From positions 45,546,167-45,610,166 of the forward strand of contig JBCFYV010000012.1 of NCBI GenBank assembly GCA_039000515.1: DNA of 64,000 nucleotides. Reading direction: 5' to 3'. A program made the translations under genes and the position numbers. Position 1 is the first letter of the stretch. Each line of letters opens with the position of its first letter. The notes beneath the pieces were generated by a model, which worked only from the letters and a program-made list of their open reading frames with translations, did not search any database and was not told where the DNA came from. Source of the DNA: Timema cristinae (taxonomy: Eukaryota; Arthropoda; Insecta; Phasmatodea; Timematidae). Of this stretch, positions 38,955-50,139 are shown one piece after another.

Positions 38955-39170
38955 TGCTCCACGTCTTACTACCTGTCCGGGTGAAACGTATAGCTTACAC
39001 TAATGGTGTCGGGAGGAGTAAGATCAAATTTAAAAAAGCAAGTGTGATCACAACTGTGCACTTGAAGAATTATTGTTTATCATCTAGTAAATATCACCTT
39101 GGTAACCTCGCCCGGGATTTGATCCCCAACCTCTTGGGACCATCAAACCAGACAAGATGAGACTCACACC
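38955..39170 (-). mobile_element. Degenerate SINE
   Basis: The left end carries the shared tail complement (CACGTCTTACTACCTGTCC) and the right part a B-box complement (GGGATTTGATCCCC). The body between is unlike families A and B, so it may be a third family using the same tail. Confidence 0.45.
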
Positions 39171-39179
39171 TTTGTCCTT

Positions 39180-40300
39180 GGGCCCATTGTTGTGGATAAG
39201 ATTATTGTTTATTATTTTTAAATAATTAATAATTTATTTCTATGTAAATTTTTCAATGGTATACTTGGTGATGCTGTGTTGTTTTGACAAACGAAATAAA
39301 ACTAGTCACTAATAGATTTTGTTTGTTTCCGTCCAGTGCTTCATTTAATCGGGTAAAATGACGACAAAGTGTATCCGAAGAATGAGTGCTCGATTAAAAT
39401 ATACTTTAGATACCAGTATTATTACGTGGTTATTTTCTAAATCTGAAAACACGAACATTTTTTCCTTTAAAAACATTATTTATTTCTCAGTGGAATACTA
39501 TCTAACAACGTCTACGATAGTGTTAGAGCAATCAGTATGTAATTTAAAGATAGAGATACCACTGATTTTAGTATATCAGTCCATCCCCAAAGAAAGTCAA
39601 AATTAATTTACTTTTTTCACTGTAATTTTATCCTTTTTTGAGCAGATAAAATTACAATTTTTGGCGGTAGGGGTTGAGTGCTTCATATATTATAGGTTGG
39701 GAAGATGTATTAATAGTTAGTTGTTATTTATTATGGGTGTACTCATAATCTTAATTATCATAAGTATTGTTAATTTATGTTAATTCTATCAACCAGTACT
39801 ATTATCTATTTAAAAAAAAATTGTTTCCTCGCATGAGGCATTACTGGAAATATTGATCATTTGACCACAAAATTTAACAAAAAGGTTTAAAATTATATCA
39901 AAAATTTTGGAAATGAAAATAAGACGTAGTAAAATATAATGAGCTTGATTTTTGAATAAATTTTTCTATAGTCAAATACATTTAAATATAAAATTTACAA
40001 TCATCTTGTTTATTAAATAATTACACTGGATATGTTGTTGATTGTTTTTAAAAAAAATTATAAACTTAAATAATTTTATCGAAGTCCAAACAATATAAAT
40101 TAATGACTTGGTTGAAGAGATATTTTTCAACAGCTACCAAGTCGTTTTTAGTTTGTATCGAGTAGGAGTGGTTCACTCGTTGAAGTTGTCCTATAACTTA
40201 TATAACTTCAACGAACTAAGGACTATATCTTGTATACAGTCTGAAGATGACAGACAATTTAAGGTTCGAAATATCTCTCTTCTATGGTTTTAGTTTAGTT
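39180..40300. other. Non-coding AT-rich DNA
   Basis: No feature is recognised. Confidence 0.5.
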
Positions 40301-40302
40301 TA

Positions 40303-40550
40303 GCACCAGGTCTTAATACCCGTTTGGCTTATACGCCCATATACTAATAACGCTAATGTTTAGTAATAGGGGAGGTTATATTTATAGGAAGGGTACCCGA
40401 GTTTACGTGGAGAGGATAAGAAAACCATTGTTTAAAAATCACCCTCAATACAACCTATCGAGATTTAAAATTTGATCTCTCCTTCATTGGCAGTCTAGTC
40501 TACTGCGAGAGTAACACGTTTGATTATGCAGACACCGAAGCTGGTCAATA
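40303..40550 (-). mobile_element. SINE family B, near full length, diverged
   Basis: The tail complement AGCACCAGGTCTTAATACCC, the body with AGAAAACCATTGTTTAAAAA and CACCCTCAATACAACC, and a head ending near GAGAGTAACACGTTTGATTA are in family B order. Confidence 0.75.
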
Positions 40551-41490
40551 TTTATATTATGTTTATAGACGTACGATGATTGTGTAGACAGGTGATTATT
40601 GAGGTTAGGAAACGACCACATATTAACAGTTTCAAATGAACTAATTGAAAATTGAAAAACTCTTACAGAATATAGGTCAATATTGTTGTACAAAATAAAT
40701 CAGCAACTGCCTTAGTTAGGGTAAAATTAAATTACGCAGTGCCCTACGGTAATGTTGAGCCTCAACAAATAAGAACATTATTATAATGTACTTCATTTAA
40801 TATTTATTTTACTTTATTTCTCAACCCAAATTTAGAATATCATGGCAAAATATATTTTTGTCAATCTTTTTTTATTAACTGATATTCTATTATTTAACTA
40901 AACCTGTGATAAAATCATATTTAAATGGTTTGTGTATTTTTGATTGCTGTAACAATGGGGACTAAACCATATATATTAATATTTCACTTTTAAATAAAAC
41001 AGCAAACTTCTAAATTCTTTCCATAATTACAATATAATTTAAGTCAAACTATGTTCTCTATGGAACACTTTGTTAAGTTATAATTTTATGAAACAGGCCC
41101 CCAGATTGCCATACTGATTAATTTTAGTTAAAATTGGACTTTTCCTCTTTTCCCTTGTACCGTTTTGATAGATATATAAACTCTTTTAATATTAATTTTT
41201 TATAAATATCCCATGATATTAACAGTTTAGGTAAAGTGTAAAGTATAAGCTTATTTTAAAGTCCTTAAACAATCAAAACCACTCGATAATTGTCACTTTA
41301 TCTAAATTATCATTCTCCATAATTTTATCTAAGTGGTTTATGAAAGGTTACTCTAAATATTTTTTTTTTCAATCGGGTCTGTTCCAAAGCAGATTAACTT
41401 AAATTTTAGCTTTCAGTGGCTTATATTATGTGTCTGTGTATTTATACTTAAAGCTATCATTTACATTCGCTCTACACTTTATCACAGTCG
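40551..41490. other. Non-coding AT-rich DNA
   Basis: No feature is recognised. Confidence 0.5.
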
Positions 41491-41492
41491 GT

Positions 41493-41690
41493 CGTGCATC
41501 CAACTATATATTTAAGAGTTCCGGATTCGATCTCCGGGACGATTGAAAATCTTATCGTTTAGGAATGGAGACTCAACTTTAATAGTAAAGGATTGATGAG
41601 GTGAGTTTGTATGGGAGTTAAGTTAGTTATAAGTAATGTGGCCAGTTAATTACTAAATTCCACATTAAATACCGCTAGTAAAGATGCTGG
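41493..41690 (+). mobile_element. Possible SINE family C
   Basis: A tRNA-like head (CAGTCGGTCGTGCATCCAAC and the B box GGATTCGATCTCC) is followed by a body ending in GTTAAGTTAGTTATAAGTAA. The body has a counterpart at 59388-59610 (ATAAGTTAGTTAATAAGT). It lacks the tail shared by families A and B. Confidence 0.5.
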
Positions 41691-41835
41691 TTGTAAAAAA
41701 ATAATGTTCATTCAATCATCTTTGTTTTCACTGAACCATATTGTACATTTCTAGGTATATGTTTACCACATCATGTAAATGGAAAGAAAAAAAAAGGTGA
41801 CACATTCAATTGTTCTCTATTTGTTTGTGATTCAG

Positions 41836-41894
41836 AGGATGAAGCTTTTGTCCTGCTGCCCGAATACGACGAAGACGACTCCCGGTTTAAAAGA
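41836..41894 (+). CDS. 59-nt internal exon of the Thr-rich CBM14 gene
   Basis: A pyrimidine-rich acceptor ending TTTGTGATTCAG (to 41835) and a consensus donor GTAAGT (41895-41900) bound 59 bases. They read two bases of a split codon and then DEAFVLLPEYDEDDSRFKR. Composition changes sharply to coding-like inside these limits. The exon leaves phase 0, which matches the phase-0 start of the exon at 46082. The acidic stretch ending RFKR could be a furin-type processing site. The upstream exon, which must end with one base of a codon, was not found. Confidence 0.6.
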
Positions 41895-41959
41895 GTAAGT
41901 TCTCGAGTGTACAGTCAAGTGGAGCACTCATGTCCCCATCTTTATAGAATAATGATCAT

Positions 41960-42205
41960 GTCCTACTCCGGAGGTGGTCAGTCAAGCAAAATATATAGCT
42001 AATCTAATTTAGTTTGCTGGAGACGTAGAGTTCAGTGTTTGAATCCTAGTCCTACTGAGGATTTATTTTCGTAAATGGTTTCCCACTCTTCCTTCACGCA
42101 ATTTCAAGCATATTTGTCTAATATTTTACCTTCCTCATTTTTACCCCATGAATTTAATTAAATGCATATTTTCTGGAAAGGTAATAAGACGCGGAGCATG
42201 AATAA
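41960..42205 (+). mobile_element. Diverged SINE family B inside intron
   Basis: The head with B box (GTGTTTGAATCCTAGTCC), the body TCGTAAATGGTTTCCCACTC and the tail GGTAATAAGACGCGGAGC are in order. It lies in the proposed intron between the exons at 41.8 and 46.1 kb. Confidence 0.75.
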
Positions 42206-42469
42206 TGTCAGAGGTGGGCCAAACTAAGTCCAAATTGCTCAGATGAAGGAGGTTATTGGAGATTGGAATTTTTGGAAGCAGGGTGGAATGGGCTTGCCAT
42301 AGCTTTAACCATTTACTTTAAGACCCAAACATATCTAAACGTTTAGGATATATTTTCTATCAATAACAGTATAGCTAATTTTTTTCAATGGAATTTACAC
42401 AAACTAGGGAACCCGTGCGAAAAATGCTCAATACTTTGGTTAAAAATAGAAAATATAAGAGAGGGGCGT

Positions 42470-42765
42470 GAAAAGAAGTGGGGAGTTTTTTTTCATGGAT
42501 GCGCCTGAAGGAAAGGGGGGCTTGAGGGTTTTGGGGGGAATTGTGTTAGATAAGGTATCTAGGTATACCCCCTCCAAAAATGGGCTCCTTAGCCCCAGAG
42601 GTTCCAAAGTTGCTTCTGGGGATGAAGGAGGGCCTGGAGAGATTGGGGGAGGAATTCATTTGATTAAGTTCTCAAAGGGTATTCCACACCTGAAGATGGA
42701 CCCATACCCCAAACGGTTCCGGAGTTGCTTATGGGGGCAGTGGGTGGACAGGGTGAACTTTTAAA
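42470..42765. repeat. G-rich diverged tandem repeat
   Basis: Two roughly 100-base units can be aligned (about 42538-42640 and 42652-42750). Shared phrases include GAGGTTCCAAAGTTGCTTCT against ACGGTTCCGGAGTTGCTTAT, and GGGCTCCTTAGCCCC against GACCCATACCCC. G tracts of four to eight are frequent. The open frame 42468-42764 is probably fortuitous. Confidence 0.5.
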
Positions 42766-42959
42766 CTTCCAGTAAAAATTGTTAATTTTAATATTGGTCG
42801 CACATCTTAAGGTCGACACATTTCTATCAAAGTCCTCATTGATCAATTTTTACCCATCTAGGCCTAATATGTCGATATGCAAAATATTATGTGTAAAACT
42901 ACCATCAGTGTGCTAACCAAGGTTTGAACCATGAACCATCTACACTTAAGGGTTCGTAT

Positions 42960-43070
42960 TTAGATGTGTCAGTCTTATTGATCTAGTATACTGATGACAG
43001 GGAGGTTGGGGCTGGAATCCTGGTTAGTTGTACTGAGATGGTTTTCCCTTGATGGCTTCTTAAGGGCTCT
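42960..43070 (+). mobile_element. SINE head fragment
   Basis: GATGACAGGGAGGTTGGGGC and the B-box-like GGCTGGAATCC are followed by GTACTGAGATGGTTTTCCCT, which matches the family B head-body junction. It is truncated after that. Confidence 0.5.
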
Positions 43071-43514
43071 ACAAACACACCAAACTTTTCAGCCCGACCA
43101 TCGGCAATAAATTGGAAGCGCCCTCCACACTGTCCGACTAGTGGTATAATTAGTATCTATCGTATTCTCAGAACGAAAGCATGCCATCTTTCCAAATAAA
43201 AAAAAATTGGAAAATGTTAACATAATTATAAATTCATAAAAATATTGCAAGGAAAAAAATAAAAATGTGGGCAAAATTTGATGGTTGGAAATACAAAACT
43301 TCACCCATGCAATTTTATTAAAATATTTGGATTCAAGGGATTTTTCGTAATTTTTTTTTAAAGAATAAATCATGAATGTTTCTCTGAAATAATCAGTATG
43401 GTGACATCATTTTAAATAGAACAAAAGAACGAACTGTGACTCTACCCACCTAAACGCTTGCAAGGTGTGATTGATTAGCGCCAGGTTGGTCGGTTGGTCC
43501 AGCCAACATCTTAA

Positions 43515-44365
43515 GGCCCAACCACAGACTCCGTATACGTATGTCCGTGGTCCGTAAGCAATCGATGCTACAATATTAAATTGCTCTGGCCACAAAGTCC
43601 TTATCCGTAAATCCTTACTCCGTAGAAGTTGCCCAACTTTAACTTTCTACGGACTCGTTTATACGTACTACCATCACAGCCTAGTAAATATGCGCATGCG
43701 CCTTGAAATAAAGAAAGAATAGCAGTGATAGAATCCGTCGCTATGGAAACATATACAAAATGAAAAGATGGCTACACGCGGACCTATGTCGGAAACATTT
43801 TTCTAAAAATCTAAACACCCTGGGAAGAGCGGCTTCTAGGAAAGTGTTTTCTGAGAAATACCAAGTTCTCAGAAATATTGACTTTGCTTTTGTAGGTTCA
43901 ACATCCCTATTTGGTTTATTCTCTATTCAATAGAGTCATTTAATTTTTTATAATTGATAAATTATGGATACTAGTGATTTTTCCATCCAAAATATTAGTA
44001 GGCCTACATCTGTTTAGCATTTTCAGGCTATTGCAAACACTTATTATTTAGGTTTGATAGTTAGAATAAAGTTATAAATATATTTATTGTGATTGTTCTT
44101 AGCCTATATTTTAATATAAATACTGGAAGTTTTATCAACAAAGTTGTTTTTGGTTTCTTTTTCTTTTATCAGCTGACTGCTTGACGCACGCTCGTGCTGT
44201 AGACTATTTTCTTTCGAATTTTTTAATTGGATGAAGTCTCTTACTATCTTATTGGTTGAAACAGTCACGTGATTACGGAGACTGTAATCGCAAGTATAAT
44301 TTCTTATGGACCAGGACACGGAGTACGGACCACGGACCAACGGATACGGAGTCTGTGCCTGGGCT
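43515..44365. mobile_element. TTAA-flanked DNA transposon, non-autonomous, 851 bp
   Basis: A TTAA lies at each end (43511-43514 and 44366-44369). Imperfect inverted termini begin GCCCAACCACAGACTCCGTA at the left and, read inward from the right, GCCCAGGCACAGACTCCGTA. They extend about 45 bases through repeats of GTCCGTGGTCCGTA. Additional TCCGTA/ACGGA subterminal motifs lie at 43590-43650. There is no transposase frame inside. TTAA duplication is characteristic of piggyBac and Kolobok superfamilies; which one applies cannot be decided here. It lies in the intron of the Thr-rich gene. Confidence 0.72.
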
Positions 44366-44817
44366 TTAACCGGTGATAAGGTAGGGAAGTTGGAATAGGG
44401 TGATTTGTACCGACCAACCGTCCAACTCAGAAAAAATAAATTGGTGGGACAACAAGCCTACAGACTATACATTTTATCGGCTTGTTGGTTGTTTGGCCTG
44501 ATAGGTTGGGTAGTGTATACAGCCCTTTACTTTCCCACTAAGTACTAAAGCATTTCCTCAAAAGTATTACTTTAATCCTTCACAACCTTCCTAGTTTAAA
44601 TATGAAATTTTATCGGAAAGGTGAAGGGCAATTAACTCAACTTCCCCCGGACTGAAAACCACACTGTGACCATCGGTGTGGATATTTTATAACATTAGAC
44701 ATTAATTTAAAACTTAAACAAATATGGAGAAATTAATTTTTTACATTATTTTAGCTAATTTTTTTTTCACGATAAAGTTCCGTCATCACACAATGTTTAA
44801 AAGAACATTTTAACATG

Positions 44818-45040
44818 TAGGGGACCTGGTAGTCTAGGGGTAGGGTGTCATAGACCTATGTGTTAGGGGTCTGAGGCTCAAATCCTGGTTTTACCACAAA
44901 TTTATATGATTATTAAACCCTCTGGCAAAGTGTGTGCATTCACGCTTTGTGAATGTGGGGAGTTCCAGGCCCCCAAAGTGGTTCGGAAATCAATCTAAGC
45001 TGTAGGTCTCCTCTGCTTTCCACCATCATCATTCTCATGT
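44818..45040 (+). mobile_element. SINE family A, tail missing
   Basis: The head GGGACCTGGTAGTCTAGGGG, the B box GGCTCAAATCC and the family A body (GTGAATGTGGGGAGTTCCAGG, then GTGGTTCGGA, then CTGTAGGTC) are clear. The shared tail is absent and unrelated sequence follows. Confidence 0.75.
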
Positions 45041-45339
45041 ATCATACTACCATCTGGGAATAGTGGAATTCGCCTTAATGGTGTCCCCACCTCAGAAACG
45101 AATTCCTTCATATGCCAGGAAAGCAGAGGTAAGATAAGATCGAATGACCAGATGTAGACCATTAACTCCACCCCCCACATTTTAATATGTGTAGCTATAG
45201 TTAACTTTCTCAACACACATATCAAATCAGAAGACGACCTACAAACTAGGCCAAATTAATAAATGACACACTTATCTCTAGCACCTAGATATTTACTAAC
45301 AATTAGTCAATTATTGCAAAGAAAAACTCCTTTTTGTGT

Positions 45340-45575
45340 GTGTTAATATGGTGTCTTTCTACCTATACGGACTATCCACATTTAATTACACTATTTAGGT
45401 TTAGAAAAGGAAGGCATAAATCAGAGGAAATGTACTCGACTTTAAGTGGAGGGATAATGGAAGACTATAGAAATTAAAAAACTCAGTACATCCAGCATGG
45501 GTTCTAATAGAGACCTTCCTGTCCTCGGCAATCTAATCCATTGCTAGACTAGCTGACCACTAATGCGGGTAATTG
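45340..45575 (-). mobile_element. Degenerate SINE family B
   Basis: The body phrases AGTGGAGGGATAATGGAAGA and CTCAGTACATCCAGC and a B-box complement (GGGTTCTAATAG) are in family B minus-strand order; the tail is badly decayed. Confidence 0.5.
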
Positions 45576-46081
45576 TTGGAATAGGATCAGCAACAAAAAT
45601 TGTGTCTATTTTTACTCAAACATAACTTCACTAAAATTATTTTTGGTATGCTAGATATACAAAAATCATTTATTTTACCGGACTCTGATATAAACATTGT
45701 GTCCCTTTAATTGAAACCATTGTAATGTATTATAATATGCATAGGCCTAGAATTGTTTTCCCCCTTTAATATAAATAAAATATGGAGATGGTTAATTCTT
45801 ATGGATACGATTGTTTCAGTTACACTTAGAAATGTATATACAAGCAATTAATACAAAATATTTATAATTCAAAAACTGAATTAAATATTTTAAAACCATC
45901 AATTATATTGGATTATAATTATAAAACCTAAACCTTATATTCAAATGAGGATCTTAGGAATGGTACGTAGAATTAAAATGTAAAATGCAATTTTTTATCA
46001 TCTAAAATCGGATTCATTATGCACGTGGACTATAGGCCTTCAGCTAATGTTAATTTAATTAATTTAATGTTTATAAAATAG

Positions 46082-48313
46082 GCCTCACTGGTGATGTGTC
46101 ATCCAGAACAGACCTTCTTCTGCGTCAACGCCACCCACTACATTCCTTGCACACACGTTGATCTCACTGACGCTGACAGCGAGCAGACCTTGGCCTCGGC
46201 GAGCCAAGTCTTCCACTGTGGCCCTCGGCGATGCTGTGAGGTGGGTGGAGACTCTCCTTGCACTTACAGGTGCGAACACCTGCAGCCGTCACTCGACTAC
46301 GACCATCCCAACCTGAAGTGGACGTTTCCGAAAATTCAGCCCAAAGCCAGGAAGAAACGGAAAAGGAAAGAATTTCCTGAGGACATGTCCGAGTACGTCC
46401 CTCACGTCAAGAAGATTTCCATTAAGACGTTTGTGTTCGAGTACGAAGACTTAAGCGAGGAGGATGCCCAAGAAATATCATCCGATGGATGGAAACCTTC
46501 TTACAGGAAGAACTGCCCGGGAATGAAATTGATCGCAGCTACTTCAATCCCATCAACAGCAGCTTATTTATCTTCCACCTTTTCCACTTTCACATCTCCC
46601 ACAGTTTACGATGATTTATCCGTGACGTTTAATGTCTCAGTATTTAAAACTGAACATCAAGATATTTCTATAGACACAGCCACAGATTTGGTATCGTCGA
46701 CTTCCACAAGTACCAACATAACGATGACAGAAGAATATACCCAAGAATCGAGTGCAATATCCAGTATGGACACATTACTCAATGAAAGTTCACTAACAAC
46801 AGCCCCACCAATACCAACGACCACGAGAACAACATCTCACACTCATTTATCGAGTACTACTGCAAACACCCCCAACTTAACTGCAAAAATGTCAGCAACA
46901 CCTTCAAATATATCAAAAACTACGCAACAAACTTTATCCAGCTCAATAAATATAACGTCTACAACAACGCCTAAGAAAATATTGAAGCCATCCAAGAGAA
47001 AAACTGCTAAACCTACACTTGAAACCTTCACAGTGAAAAAAGATTTAATTACTCTTCCATTTAACTACAAAGGAATCTGCCCAGGCATTGGTGATTTTCC
47101 ATATTTTATAAACTGCTATAGGTATATTCGCTGCTATTTATATCTCAATAAAGTAAAGGTGGAGCATAAACGTTGTCCATCGAATAAGGAATTTGACAGT
47201 GTTCTTAAACTGTGTGTACGTGCTGGTCAAAGTGACTGTATAATGGGACCTTCCGGAAGGTTAAAGGTAGCTATAAGTACAGAACGCTCTTCAAGAACAT
47301 CCTTAACCCATACCCCTCCACCAAAACATATAACAAGCTCCACCACGGTGCCCAAAACTATACTAAACATTATGTGTACCACAAAGTCTACAACGACTTT
47401 AAATAGAACACATACAACAAATCAAACCATGACCCCAACCACGACGCCAAACACTACACCAACCACAACGCTGACTTTGGCACAAACTATGTCACCAACT
47501 ACGACGCCAGCTACGGTGCCAAACACGACTCCAACCTTGGCATCTACTGTGAATCCTACCACGACGTTAACAACGACTTTAGCCACTACGACAACCATAA
47601 CTCGAATTTGGACGCTAGACACTATTCCCAACCAGAAGAGAGCAATGATTTCAACATCGACACAAAAAATTACACCAACCTTGACGCCGACAACAGCTCC
47701 AACCCCAACAACAACTATGACACCATCCATGACGATGACAACGACACCAACCCTGACACAAGCCAAGACACTACCACAACTTCAAACACAACGCCAATAA
47801 CAAGACAGCCACAACTTTTACGCAATCGCAACCACGCCTCCAACCACAACACCAACTACGACTCCAACCTCGTCCAAATCCACAACGCTAACTACGATTC
47901 TCACTTCAATGTTAACCACAACACTATTACGACACCTTATAGGACACCTACCACAGCTTTTACCATGACTGTAACCATGACACCTACCACAATACCAGCT
48001 ACAACGCCTACCACAACTTCAACGCCACCAACGACTCCAAACACGACACCAGCAGTTTCAACATCTACCCAAAAGTTGAATACTGGCAAGAAGACACATC
48101 AAAATGAAAGGAAGAGGAATCTTCTGATGACTATGAAGCAGAGCGTGGAGTTTTGTGTCCCGGAGTTGGAAACTACCCATATCCCCTCAGTTGCACGAGA
48201 TACGTCAAGTGCACCAAGCGCAATGGGATCATTAAATATGAACATAGGCGGTGCCCTTTATCAAAAGAATTTGACCAGAAGAAAAGAAAATGTGTGCCTG
48301 CGGAAAAGTGGAT
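46082..48313 (+). CDS. Thr-rich, mucin-like CBM14 protein, large internal exon with frame changes
   Basis: The exon opens at 46082 after an AG acceptor and reads ASLVMCHPEQTFFC. It begins with an eight-cysteine region of unknown type (46094-46290), then a basic and an acidic stretch, then a Thr/Ser-rich linker. A six-cysteine CBM14 domain follows (GICPGIGDFPYF through QSDC, 47072-47240), then a long Thr-Pro linker. The first frame stops at 47798-47800. Thr-Pro-rich reading then moves between frames, and a second CBM14-like domain (VLCPGVGNYPYPLSC, then YVKC, RRCP, KCVP) is in a third frame from about 48108. A consensus donor GTAAGT at 48314 falls before its sixth cysteine, so the gene should continue downstream. 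Frame changes could be assembly errors in low-complexity DNA or real decay. The product would be a secreted chitin-binding mucin. Confidence 0.65.
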
Positions 48314-48319
48314 GTAAGT

Positions 48320-49870
48320 CCACCATTCTGGGAATCAAGCCACTAGATGACCTAGAGTGAAATGATTTTTATTTGACCATATTGAGATACAAACAATAAG
48401 GAAAACTATTATATAGTGATTACAAGCCGACCTTATTAAAAGCGAAACAACAATTAAACTTAAAACGAATCGATTGGAAGACAATCATACTAAATCGAAA
48501 TAACGAGAAAATCTCAAATGAAATCAAGTTATTACATATCAACCACATCAGAAACAAGACAAAGAGGAAACCTAAAGTAAAGTTATTGTAATGACATATA
48601 TAATATATTACTTTTAAATTAAAAAATTCATTATTTTGACACTTTATATAATACATAAAATTTATAAATGCATGCGATACCAAATGAAACATGAATTGTT
48701 CTATTTTCTTCCACACTGTCAAAATACTTATCTATAATTTTAAAGAAAATAAGTACACGTGTCTTTATATATGCATTTTAAAATAAGGGCTCAACAAATA
48801 AAAATGTTGAGAAACCACTGATGTAAATAATCTAACACAGGCAAATCATGATTACTTTCAAAATAGCTGAAAATATATTAAGCTAATGAAACTCGAATCA
48901 AACGTTTGCGGAATTCACTCAGTACCTCACGGAGCACAGTCGAAAAACCATTCGTCTATGGCCATCAGGAAAGCAATGTTTAAATTATTTCACTGTAGAC
49001 TATTATGTAGGCCTACTGTAGAAAATATTATTGCTCCATAATGGCATTTTTAAATATGACATAAACAATAATGTTATATATGACATTAATGTAGAGTAAC
49101 TTGCCTTAAGTGAATACTTTTCAAGTGTGATATGATTGTTCAAAGAAAGACATTGTTGCAAAGATGCTGATTAATAAAGAACTGAAGACTTTCTCTTTGA
49201 AAAAAATATTTATTTCTCTGCTCTGTTAAGATAATATTATTTTAAGGTTACTTGGATTTGTGATGTACTTTAATGCATGAATGTGTTTTAAAAGGACAAT
49301 AGTTATAATAGCTATAGCCATGTTTGATATCCAGGTATAGCCATTCAATACAGTCAGCCAGTGATAATTAAAAACTTGTTTAAAAAGATTACATATTTTC
49401 ATTTGTTATTCTAATTTAAATTATAAAAATGTAGTTCATTTTGGAGGTACCCAAAACATTTCAATTTTTTTAGTTACATATACTGCTTATACCAGTTGTT
49501 ACACAAAAAAACTTATTATCAAATGGAAGTTTGTCAAGATAAATGCAAATAAATGAAATATTTTTCTGTATTTATATAAAATAAGTCTAATTAATGATCT
49601 TAAGAAGTAATTTTTTGAATTAGGTAAATATAAACTATTTATATGTGTTTTAATGACATAATTTACGTGTTGACCAAAGTACCAATGTTGTTAATGTTCC
49701 ATTGATATAATCACTTTGAAAGTTTGACTTTATTATTTAAAGAAACAATATTTCAAATAAAACTTATAGTGTTAGTAAATTATATAATATTTTGATGGAT
49801 TAAATATTAAGATATAATATTTATTAGTTACGGCTAAACTACATCCAAATATCATAGTCTGTAATTGAAA
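48320..49870. other. Intron or intergenic DNA downstream of the Thr-rich exon
   Basis: No further exon of the Thr-rich gene could be recognised and no other feature is seen. Confidence 0.45.
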
Positions 49871-49876
49871 GATTAC

Positions 49877-50135
49877 AACGGGTCACGTGAATCGAACCTG
49901 GGACATTTGATCTAGTACCTAAATGTTCTAACCACTTATCTATCCAGGAACCGTCCCATGCTAGTGTTATTCTCCACTCATATATCAAGACAGATTCTGT
50001 GATGTACTTTCGAAATCATCAATTATAAACTTAAAATATGTGATCCTAAGCATGGGACGATTCCTGGATAGCTAAATGATAAGAGCATTGGCGTACTAAG
50101 CCAAAGGTCTTGTATTCGATTCACGTCTCCAGATG
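49877..50135. repeat. Inverted pair of tRNA-like SINE heads
   Basis: The left arm (49877-49965, minus) and right arm (about 50048-50132, plus) share GCATGGGACGRTTCCTGGATA, the A-box-like GATAAGTGGTTAGAACATT and the B box TTCGATTCACGT. They lie head to head about 85 bases apart. Neither folds as a tRNA: acceptor and T-stem pairing fail. They are a tRNA-derived repeat family different from A and B. Confidence 0.75.
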
Positions 50136-50139
50136 TCAT

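Noticed and set aside
42468..42764. 98-codon frame in the G-rich repeat
   Set aside because: Its composition follows the G-rich tandem repeat and it has no domain; it lies within the proposed intron.
47422..47766. Minus-strand Val-rich frame opposite the Thr-rich linker
   Set aside because: It is the complement of ACC/ACG-rich Thr codons (Val/Gly on the other strand).
49877..49965. Functional tRNA gene
   Set aside because: A and B boxes are present, but the acceptor and T stems do not pair, so it is a tRNA-derived repeat.
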